Source: Branchinecta lynchi (Eukaryota; Arthropoda; Branchiopoda; Anostraca; Branchinectidae). Taken from it: DNA of 64,000 bases. Shown in pieces: positions 1 through 9,300 of the stretch. The DNA is taken from contig JAKZAP010000015.1 of NCBI GenBank assembly GCA_023053575.1, positions 17,804,055-17,868,054 of the forward strand, read 5' to 3'. Position 1 is the stretch's first letter; each line of letters opens with the position of its first letter. Below the pieces are notes generated by a model, which was given only the letters and a program-made list of their open reading frames with translations, was not told where the DNA came from and did not search any database. The translations under genes and the position numbers were made by a program.

Positions 1-287
1 CAGAGAAAATGATGTGTTGTTCAAAAATATCGGGGCCTTTTTGCGAAGCGTGTGTATTTTACTATTCAAAATGTGCAGAGGGTTCTTCATTTTAAAATTA
101 AAGGTTAGGTTCACTCAGTAAGGCTGAAACACGAAAATCTAGTGAACGAACGAGTTTAAACTTCAAACAAGCCGACGAAAATCGACAAAGCAACTATTAA
201 AAAGTAAGTAGCCTGCAAATAAAAAACGAATATGTAACTTTTAACACATAAAAGACAAGAAACAGAAAATAATATGAGAAAATGCAA
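1..287. other. Left edge, no gene recognised
   Basis: AT-rich sequence in which I recognise no exon, RNA gene or repeat. Confidence 0.4.
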
Positions 288-978
288 CGAAAGAAATAGA
301 AAAACGTGATTTTTTAGTTTTTTTTTTTTCTTGATCAGCTATAGTTATCCCTCTAAGATGATGTGTGAGGGATAAATACAAATTCGGATATTTCGGTTGC
401 ACTTCCGGCAAACCGTCCTCAGCGAAAAAATCACAATACTAAACCATAAGATCCAAAACGATGCGGAACCAACGAAACATACAATGACGTGTAACTAAAA
501 ATCAGAAGAACGATGCGGATTGAACGGCATATAAATTCAAATAAAATAACTAATATTAAATGTGCGTGTTAAAAGTGTATATGTCTCTGTGATTATTTTA
601 CAGTTCTGAGTTCGGTGTCTATTTACAATTTACCAACTAATTTTACATGTTACATGTCGTAATATGTTTTGTTGGTTCCGCATCGTTTTTCTGTTTTGTC
701 GAAGTTTTTGTTTTTGTTAATGTTTTGTTTCGAAGGTAATTAGTCCCTTACAGGTTCGCCTCTGGGCATTGAAGATTCCATTTTGTTTTAATAAACCCTT
801 CATTCATTCATTCATTGGGTTGGATTTTATGATTTAGTTTGGCTTTGTTCGCTGAGGATTGTTTGCCGGAAGTGCAACCGAAATATCCGAATTTTTATTT
901 ATCCCTCGCACATCATCTTAAAGGGATAACTAGCTGATCAAGAAAAAAAACGGAAACTACGGTTTTCTATTTCTTTCG
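288..978. mobile_element. Nonautonomous DNA element with long inverted termini
   Basis: The ends are inverted copies of each other: 288-424 matches the reverse complement of 850-978, both beginning CGAAAGAAATAGAAAA. The pairing continues inward, where about 425-500 pairs with 644-692 and 818-849. The right arm is interrupted at about 693-817 by a LINE 3' end. There is no coding capacity and no clear target-site duplication. Long arms with a short middle fit a MITE or foldback-type derivative; the superfamily is unknown. Confidence 0.7.
693..817 (+). mobile_element. 5'-truncated LINE 3' end with (ATTC)n tail
   Basis: A short stretch ends with an AATAAA-type signal followed by four ATTC units at about 799-816. 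It interrupts the right arm of the surrounding inverted-repeat element. Simple-repeat tails of this kind are usual for CR1/L2-like non-LTR retrotransposons. Only untranslated sequence remains. Confidence 0.6.
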
Positions 979-1005
979 TAATGAATGGTCAGCTTGGCTT
1001 CAAAC

Positions 1006-1190
1006 CTTATAATAATAATAATTTATTAGAGCCAACAAAGGGCCATACAACAGTATTCATTATCGCACTTAACTAACGAAATTGAACTTCAAAATTACAT
1101 ACCATAAAATCACTTCTTTTTACCCTTCTAGGATTGCCAAATTAACTCCGATCTAAACTTCCAGTATACACTTAAAATATTTACATACCG
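1006..1190 (-). mobile_element. LINE 3' end on minus strand with (AAT)n tail
   Basis: Read on the minus strand, the sequence ends in GGCTCTAATAAATTATTATT, an ATTAAA/AATAAA-like context followed by a trinucleotide tail at 1009-1025. This resembles other LINE 3' ends in the window. The 5' limit is a guess. Confidence 0.5.
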
Positions 1191-1470
1191 ACCGAATGAC
1201 CTGACGATTTGTCGACTTCATAATACCAGGAATTTCGTTCCTGGTATTCGTCAAGCTTACGGGAAATGCAACAGCAGTATAAATAAAGCCAGAACAAATA
1301 AGCCAATAGACTTTGATCCCTTGCAGTGACTATAGATACCCCGAAAAAATTGAGCTGAGTTAGAGGCAAAAAACTATCGATTCATGCTCTAATTGGGTTG
1401 GATTGGATTTTTCAGTCTAAGTTAAAAAGCTTTATAAGTTATCCTTTTGAGAGAACAAACCTTAGACCAG

Positions 1471-2129
1471 ATGAGTGCAGAAAGTTATGTGCCTAAGATT
1501 CCTTTTAAGAATGATGGGAGCTTTCTCGAAATGTTCAAGAAAATGCAGTAGGCACAGCAGAAAGAATCTCCTGCAAGTAAGGGTGAGCCTTCAACAAAGC
1601 CCGTCATGAAACTAACTGAAGAGCCAGCCGAAGAAACGCCAAAACTCAAAGAAGAAGCACCTGCATCACCAGAGCCTCGTTTTTGTTGCAATAGCGCTGC
1701 TGCAGCACTTCTTTGCTTTTCCATAATATGCGTTTTTGGATTCGCTTTCTTCTTGGTTGAAGCGGCAGCGCTGCAGCACCTTGCAGGGAAGCATGGACTT
1801 GGTCGGGGAGCAAGTCCGTGATTCTCGAGAAGCGCTGCCGTCTTCCTCGGAAGCGCTGCAGTGCAAAAACGGATGTAGAAAGAATCAGTCCGGAATCGGC
1901 CAAGAAGTGGACCTGCAGCATGCAACAGAAACGAGGCTCAGTATTTCTGGTTGGGAAGAGAAAAGGCGGGAAAGTTCTACCAATGGGATCGGTGAAGAAA
2001 ATTAAACCCCTGGAACCTGAGTTGCCAAAGGGCAAACTGGATGCAATGCAGCAATACTTGCTTGAAGTACAGAAATACAAAAATAGCACTTGTAAAGAAG
2101 ACAACCTCGGAAGACCAGTACTAAAATGA
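1471..2129 (+). pseudogene. TRIR: TRIR (C19orf43)-like gene copy, disrupted
   Basis: TRIR is a small animal nuclear protein reported to interact with telomerase RNA. The N-terminal piece starts at ATG 1471 and contains NDGSFLEMFKKM, the family's conserved segment. The C-terminal piece, about 1940-2129, contains VGKRKGGK and then EVQKYK close to a terminal RPVLK, which align with the end of human TRIR. Three features break it: an in-frame TAG at 1549-1551 (codon 27), a 268-bp MITE at 1672-1939, and the frame change that insertion causes. No intron is evident between the two conserved ends apart from the MITE, so a retrocopy is possible. The stop could be a sequencing error, but the MITE is real because a second copy exists at 5064. 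The copy lies just upstream of the first visible NUP58 exon, on the same strand. Confidence 0.8.
1672..1939. mobile_element. MITE with GAGCCTCG termini, copy 1
   Basis: The terminal inverted repeat is GAGCCTCGTTTTTGTTGCA at the left; the right end has one mismatch. The 268-bp interior is GC-rich with repeated CTGCAGC/GCGCTG motifs and no coding function. It sits inside the TRIR-like copy. A close second copy is at 5064-5342. No unambiguous target duplication is seen, so the superfamily is not assigned. Confidence 0.85.
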
Positions 2130-2558
2130 CATCAAGTGTGCTCTAGATTTTTGTTGAAGATGGTACAGTCTTTTTTGTATTATAACTTTTTCGTATTTAA
2201 GATGCAAAAAACAAGGTAGTCTAAAATTTGGAGAGGTCTGCAAAGAGGTCTACTGTATTAAAAACGCCTCTGTCTCGGAAGATCAAGGTAGGCAATAACT
2301 GCGTTTCTGTAGATATAATGGTGTCTGATATCACGTTAGAAACTCGTTTTTGCAGTTACCGGCGTATCTGATACTACGGTCAGAAGTGTGTTTTGCAGTT
2401 AGTGAGTATCTGGTCAGTTACCGTGGTATCAGATATTCAGATGCCACGGTCCCGACCGTAGTAACTGATCATGGTGTCAGAAAAAGTAATCTCAGTTTTA
2501 TCACCACCAACAGAGGAACCTAGGTCTTTGTAAGTAGTGAACTGATAGACAAAAATAC

Positions 2559-2630
2559 TCCTCAGCCGGGATTGGAGCCCAGCACCCTCTGCTTACAAGA
2601 CAGTCGCTCTACCAACTGAGCTACCGAGGG
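2559..2630 (-). tRNA. tRNA-Thr(TGT)-like cloverleaf, probably a tRNA pseudogene or SINE head
   Basis: The minus strand folds into a 72-nt cloverleaf. It has a 7-bp acceptor stem (first pair C-A mismatched), a D arm GCTCAGTTGGTAGAGC, an anticodon loop CTTGTAA giving TGT (Thr), a 5-nt variable loop and a T stem CTGGG/CCCGG. The T loop is CTCCAAT instead of TTCGAAT, so the B box is degenerate, and one anticodon-stem pair is A-A. It lies in an insertion inside a MITE, so a SINE or decayed tRNA is more likely than a working gene. Confidence 0.6.
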
Positions 2631-2752
2631 TGTTGCTAACAGTGTTCGCAAACCGCTACAATAGTCTGGTAGAAGCCGGCCATACCAACAGTGATCCCGC
2701 CCGAAGGCAAATTCATCTAACCAGTTCACATCCCCATGTCACGGAAATTAAT

Positions 2753-2919
2753 ACATAGATGACACTTTTTTACACAAGGGACTTGTACCGTGACCAATAA
2801 ACCATAATTATTATTCGTGACCAATAAACCGTAATATTAAACCATAATCATGGTCGACAAATGATTTTTTTTTATTGGTCACGGTACAAGTCCCTTGTGT
2901 AAAAAGGTGCCATCTATGT
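2753..2919. repeat. Near-perfect 48-bp inverted repeat (hairpin)
   Basis: 2753-2800 is the reverse complement of 2872-2919, with a 71-bp spacer that itself repeats 'GTGACCAATAAACC'. It belongs to the same insertion as the tRNA-like sequence. Confidence 0.8.
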
Positions 2920-3290
2920 ACTATGTTTTTGTCAAATTGGTGAGAAATAAATTTGGTAATCGTGATCTGAGTGAACCTCAATTCACTTCGAAAAGGGTGG
3001 AGTTGGCAATTTTTGTTTTTGCAAAGCAACCTTAGTATCAGCTACCCTGGTAACTGCGAAAAACACGAAATGCAGATCCAGCTACCGTTGTATCAGATAC
3101 CATGGTATCTGCAAAAGGCAACTAATAGTCTCCAACAAAAGCCTTCCTTCACATATCATATCAACTTCCTTCTTCTTCTTCTTTTTGAGTAGGATGTTGA
3201 TCTGACGAAAGCTGTGTGCACTTGTTTGTAGATATTGATGATGAATATGAAGAATGGCGCAGCCTAACATGTTTCCCTGTTATTTTTCAG

Positions 3291-3375
3291 CAGTTAAATC
3301 AAAGCAAGATGCGGCATCAGCTACAAAAGAAAATAAATTGGAGAACGAAATTATGGCCACTGTAGACAGTTTCAG
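3291..3375 (+). CDS. NUP58: NUP58 exon a (pre-coiled-coil linker)
   Basis: The acceptor is TATTTTTCAG|CAG, a NAGNAG site that allows use of 3291 or 3294 without changing frame. The donor is TTTCAG|GTATTT. It encodes a charged linker ending ENEIMATVDSF, equivalent to the human stretch before FVKEQK. The exon ends in phase 2 and joins 6326 to make an Arg codon. Confidence 0.85.
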
Positions 3376-6300
3376 GTATTTACCCTTAGATTTTTAATAG
3401 GGACAGCGACCTAGGACAGGTGCGCAACCGCTCAATCTGAAGAGTAAAATAAATGAATCAAGTTCGAAGTCACTGGGCAATCTCCCGATGAAAATTTATC
3501 CCAAAATAGTAGTATTAAGTTGAACGAAAAAGTAGCATGCAGTACGAACTGCTACTGCTACAGCTTCTATGTCAAGGCTCCCGAGTTACTGCATTCTGCT
3601 GCATGCTACTATCAGAGGCGTTATTAGCCAAATTGTTTGTGGAGGGGGGGGGGGGGGGGAGGGTGCAAAGAATCTACCAACTGGTTGGTAATTTTACCAA
3701 AGTTTTTTTGCAAAAAAAAAAACAGTTTTCAAGAAAAAAACGATAGTTTCGAAAAAATCGACTGATAACGACTCTTCATGAAACAAATCGACTGTTTTGA
3801 CGACTGGCCAACGTGACGGTCGTGACGCCCCTGGCTACTATAGCAATAGAGGCTGTATAGCAATAGAGGATGCTACTGGATACTACTGCTTAAGATAGAC
3901 GGATAGAAAGTTTATTGTAAAGATCGACTATCGTGGTTATAAACCAAATTTACGACTAGTGTCAAACAAACAGAATAAGTTACAATATATGCATCTAATG
4001 TCAGTACGCTTAAAAAAAATTCCCGCTTCGTTAAAATATGTCACGATATCGGAAAGAAAACATCTAGCGTGTTTTGTAAGTACGGGACAGAGGTTGGGAG
4101 CCCTAGAACTTACCACTCGTTCTGGTCGACTTCTAACATTTTGATAGGGGGGGGGAGGGGAGGATTTGGGAGTGGAGAGGATGGGATATCATGGCTGAAC
4201 CGAAGTCAGCGCTTAGCTCCTTTCTGCGCTCCTGCAGTGTTTTTAGGTTAAAGTGTTTTAAAAGGTATGAGTATGGAAGCTTCGGTCCACTATGAATAAT
4301 AAGAAGAGCCCGCTTCTGTATTCTTTCTAGTTTATCTCTTTATTCCTGCGATAATGAAAAATGCCAGACGGTGCTGCGTAATCCAGGGTGGGTCTAATGA
4401 AAGAAGTATAAACTCGTAATAGGTGACAGTGGGGTATTTTCATTGTTGAAGAAAGTTATACTTTTTGTATTTGGATATATAGGACCTGTCTTACCTATAA
4501 TACTAACGCAACCTACTTCCATAATAACTCCATATATTTCTAAACCCGGAGACTCCAATTTCGTACGGTACATTCTAACCCCTCTAGCAAAACCATGCTG
4601 ATTTTCTCACTTGCTGTGTTTTGCTACCTTCGATGTATATTGTCTGCGTGAAGTTTTTCCATCAGAAAAAACAGTTATGTCAATTGTTTCCCTGTTTCGC
4701 TATAAGTCACGTGTATCGGAAAAGGCTTAAAACAGCCAAATCCGTGGGTTATTTGTTGGAAGCAAAGCCTAGTTTTAAGTAATCAAATATGTAAAAATAC
4801 TGTAAGTTGAGGAGTAAATAGTGCGAGGGGTCCTTTAAGATTAGCCCAGTCTGAGCCACATTAAATAATAGTGTTCTTTACTATTACATATCAATACATG
4901 TAACTTTTCCGTACAACTATCATACAACTACTTTTCATCGGGCTGGGTCAAGTTGCCCCTGAACTGGTTGGGTCTGGGGGCGGGACCTCAGAAGATACAC
5001 ATGCTAACAGGTAAACCAAATTTGAACTTTATACCTGTCATGGTTCACGAGTTGTCAACTGCAGAGCCTCGTTTTTGTTGCAATAGCGCTGCCGCATCGC
5101 TGCTGCAGCACTTCTTTGCTTTTGCACAATATGCGTTTTAGGATTCTTTTTCTTCTTGGTTGAAGCGGCAGCGCTGCAGCACCTTGCAGGAAAGTACGGA
5201 CTTGGTCGGGGAGGAAGTCCGTGATTCTCGAGAAGCGCTGCCGTCTTCCTCGGAAGCACTGCAGTGCAAAAACGGATGTAGAAAGAATCCGTCCGGAATC
5301 GGACGAGAAGTGGACCTGCAGCATGCAACAAAAACGAGGCTCTGGCTGGGCTGATCGCAAGAGTGGACTGTTTATACATGTCACTCCTAATTTGATGGGT
5401 CCTTGTCTCTGTGTACGGAATCGGATATTTCGAGCTAATCATGTTTGTTGTTCTGGTTGCCGTTCACAGAGGAATACGATATTTCGACAGATGTAAGGTG
5501 GATTCTCGCCGTTACTCCGGAAATGGAGGGGAACGGCCAGAATAGATGGTCGCTTTTTCTGTTAGGGTTGAGTTTTAATAGTTTGCGGGTATGGCGGCGT
5601 GCATATGTTGTATCTTTATTAATTTGTTTTCTATTTGTAGTTAGATCGGTTATTAGTTGACCTATAAGGTCCGTCCTTTTCATGCTTTGCGCCCTGCCGG
5701 ATTTGTGTAAACTTTTATTTTTGTAGAAGTAAGTAAGAAGTAAGCAATAAATGAACCTGAACCTGAACTCCGCGCGGACGGAAAACAACGAGAACACGGG
5801 GAACGGAATTTCGCTTATAACTGAATATATCAGCGCCGAACAAAAAAAGAAAAAAAGCGCTGATTGGGTAACACTGCACTGACATTAGTTGAATTAATTT
5901 CAGTTTTCACAACGCATTTCACCCATTTAGTGAGGCTTTTGCCCAGTGAAATTTTTTCTAAACAAACAGAAATAAGTAATTAGACACTTGTGAACTATTT
6001 CCCACTAGTTTCCTTCATACGCTAGTGTTAAACAGTGAAGTGACGCCCGCCGTTGTTTGCGAGTCGTCAGTCACGTAGGCAGTATTTTCGGAGAAAATCG
6101 AAGGCAATGTTGCCAGTGCTCTGAACGAGAAGTCACTCACTTCGTTTTCTGGTCGAATTTGCCAAAAAAGTAATTGTGCAGATGAACCTCACACCGTCAC
6201 TCACATAATCGAAAATATCCTGTGGAGTATGTAATAGGAATGTAACCTCCGCTGCCGGAGGAGGTGTCTTTTGTCAGATTTTCTTATAGTCGCTTCAGTG

Positions 6301-9300
6301 TTCCTCAAAACCTGTTCTTTTTTAGGATTTATGTAAAGAACCAGAAGCTGATGAGAGAAGAGATAACAAGAGCAAGTGAGAAACCTATTGAGAAAATCTC
6401 AGATGAAATTGCAGAGATGGTAAAGATTCTAAACGCCATCAACTCAGGAGTCTCCAAAAACATGACTATTGCCAATAAGTTGAAGGTTGAAGTAGCGAAG
6501 GTAAGAATAAAGTTTTGATTACTTTCAATTCAGTTTGTTTGTTAAAAATCTTGATTGCCGACAAGTTGATTATAAGTCCACACTTATCGAAATTTATCGA
6601 GCAAACTACTTTACTTATCCTATTATGACCTTTGAATGTTCATTTATCTGTCAGATCACAGAACGTGTCAAATAAAAAATTACAATGAATGTCACTGAAA
6701 CCGAGTCAGTATTCATAATATGTATAATTAACAACAATGTCCTAGTATGAACATATTTCTCAGCAGGGTCTAAATAATTCGTTGTCTTCAAATACAAGGT
6801 ACACAACTAAACTGGCTTTTCAGTTAAACCATAACGTGACCTGTAGACAGAGCAAAGAGATTGAAGATGTTATTGATGGCTTGAAGTACAGCGGAAGATG
6901 ATGATCAAGACAGATGGGCGAATTCGAATTCGGATTCGAATTTAGGATTCTTCCTGTCGGCGGATTCGAATACGGATTCGATTCTTCTGCTTGTCAGGCT
7001 GGATTTGGATTCGGACTCGGATTCAAACCTTCAGTCTTACGTACCCGCTCAAGTTTCTGGTGTACATCCTTCTAGTTTCGTTTCCCAGTTCCCTCGACTT
7101 TTTTTGTATCTACACCACCAACCATCCTCAGTAATCTATCACGTTATTTGATTACCTTCGACATCAGTGCCTTTTGTCCCCTCTGATGTTTAAACTATAA
7201 CCTATGTAGATGATTGAATTTTTGTTATCGTCGTATCCGATCCGGATTCGAATACCTAGCTCTGGATTCCGACTCGGATTTGAATCCTTTCATGATCGGA
7301 TTTGCCTATTTCTGGATCAAGGTCGAGATTACGTAGTTCTACTTCGCATTGTAGGAACTGCAGTATGCTGAAATGGCACAAAGGACCCATGATACACCAC
7401 AAGGACTTCAAATGGAGAACACCGCTCCTGTCGAGTTCTTCTTCAACCTTCTTGAAGAGTTCGAGAGGAAACTGCACGCCTATAGACAACAGATTGACGA
7501 AGCAGCAAGAAATATGCAGTCGGTCAACACTGGAGCCAGGTCAACGAAAGGTAGAAGCCACGTGGAAGTCTTTCTTTATTTTTGTATATTTAGTTGCGTT
7601 TTTGCAGATACCATGGTATCTGATATCACGTTCTAAATTCGTTTTCGCAGTTAGCGGGGTATCTGATACTACAGTCAAAAGGCGTTTTTGCAGTTATCGT
7701 GGTATCTGGCCAGTTATCGTGTCCGACCGTGGTATCTGGGAAGTCATCTCACTTTCATCAAACTTTGTCAAATTGGTGAGAAAGAAGTTTAGCACTTAGT
7801 GATGTAACTGGATATCAGTTTTTCTTTTTGGATGACTTCAAAAAGTGCAATTTCGGCAATAGTTGTTTTTGCTCAACACTATATCAGATACCACGGTAAC
7901 TGCAAAAAAGACTAATTGCAGATTCAGTTACCGTGGTAACAGATACCATTGTATCTGCAAAAACGCAACTATCGAAGAGCTGAGCGCACAAAGGTGGTCT
8001 TTTTGCTAGTCCCGAGGTAATCGCTTTTAGAATTGTACCGTGTTCTTCAAAACTGTGCTAACTACATTTTCATGATTTTTGGGCCCAGTTTTGTGAATGA
8101 CATCTGCATGAAGAAAGTAGGAACTCAGAAAGTTAAACTAGTCTACCTGTTAGATGGTGCTCATATCGTTATTTAACACTTAGCACAATCTAACAGAATA
8201 CCAAATCAGCTATGTTCTTTCCAATGGTATAGTTAACTCCGTATTTAAAATTTTTTTCAGTTAGCACAGTTTTGAAGAACACGGTACAGTTTGGGAAGTT
8301 AAAATATCAAAAGCTAGTTATCACCTTTGTCGACTGAGCATCCCAGTAGGAAGTGATCTCGTGAAGGTTTCGATAGCACAGGTAGAACAAGCTTTACATA
8401 TACTCTGCTTTCCAAACTGGCGGGTGAAAAGTAAATTACTTACTTCCTTACTAGAGCGCACAAGAATCTCCAAAAGCGCAAACATGTGTCCTGAATGGTG
8501 CCCTTGACTCAATCTGTTGAATAAGGCGAGTTATCAGCTTTCTGCGCTCAACTCGTCGCAGTTATCTGTGTACTCCAGATTGGCTGCATCTTTGAAAATT
8601 CATTAGTAAAATGTTTCATGGTTCTGCACGACTCCAGTTCGAAGTGAACGACTCCAGTTCGAACTGAAGTTTCTTGCGACTCCAGTTCGAACTGAAGTTT
8701 CTTAGTTTGGGCAAGACGACTTTTCCTACCCACCCTTTCCACACTACATAATCGTCAGGCAAAACTCGATCACATAACAGATCGCATTACAGTTGGCCGG
8801 TTTGTTTGATTGGAGAGGGCAGTGTTGCCCACCTTCTTGGGCAGTGCCCCTTTACCGGATCAGTTTGGGCCCGGGGTATTAACATCGACCAACTACAAAG
8901 CAATGAAAATGGGGGAAGACACTACCTGAGGGAAATCTAAATAGGAGGTAGTTCATTTCTATGTGTTGTAGTATCATTACTTGCGTTTTCACAGATACCA
9001 TGGTATCTGATAACACGGTCTAAAATCGTTTTCGCAGTTACCGTGGTATCTGATACGACGGCTATAAGGAGTTTGTGCAGTTACCGTCGTATCTGGCAAG
9101 ATACCGTGATATCTGATATACGTATACTCCGGTAACTGCGAAAACGACTTTAGGCCGTGGCATCAGATACCACGGTAACTGCAAAAAGGACTAATTGCAG
9201 ATCCAGTTACCGTGGTAATAGATACCATGTGGTATCTGCAGGAACGCAATTATTATGTTTGCGATGTATTATTATATTTGTATGTGGTGTTTATAAAAAA

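Larger units (their letters stand above)
2297..3123. mobile_element. Palindrome-rich MITE (GATACCATGGTATCTG family), copy 1, interrupted
   Basis: The ends resemble those of the copies at 7592 and 8979: a GCGTTTCTG..GAT start and an ATACCATGGTATCTGCAAAA end, with internal repeats of 'GCAGTTACCG.GGTATCTGATAC'. Compared with the 7592-7970 copy it carries about 420 extra bases, roughly 2503-2925, which contain a tRNA-like cloverleaf and a hairpin. Confidence 0.7.

Noticed and set aside
1606..1821. Small membrane-like ORF
   Set aside because: Most of it is translated MITE. The hydrophobic stretch starts exactly at the MITE border.
2559..2630. Functional tRNA-Thr gene
   Set aside because: The B box is degenerate, the acceptor and anticodon stems have mismatches, and it lies in an insertion inside a MITE. 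Kept as tRNA-like only.
6823..6902. Possible extra NUP58 exon after TTTTCAG at about 6823
   Set aside because: Exons b (phase 0) and c join directly with matching family sequence, and the candidate has no counterpart and no good donor.
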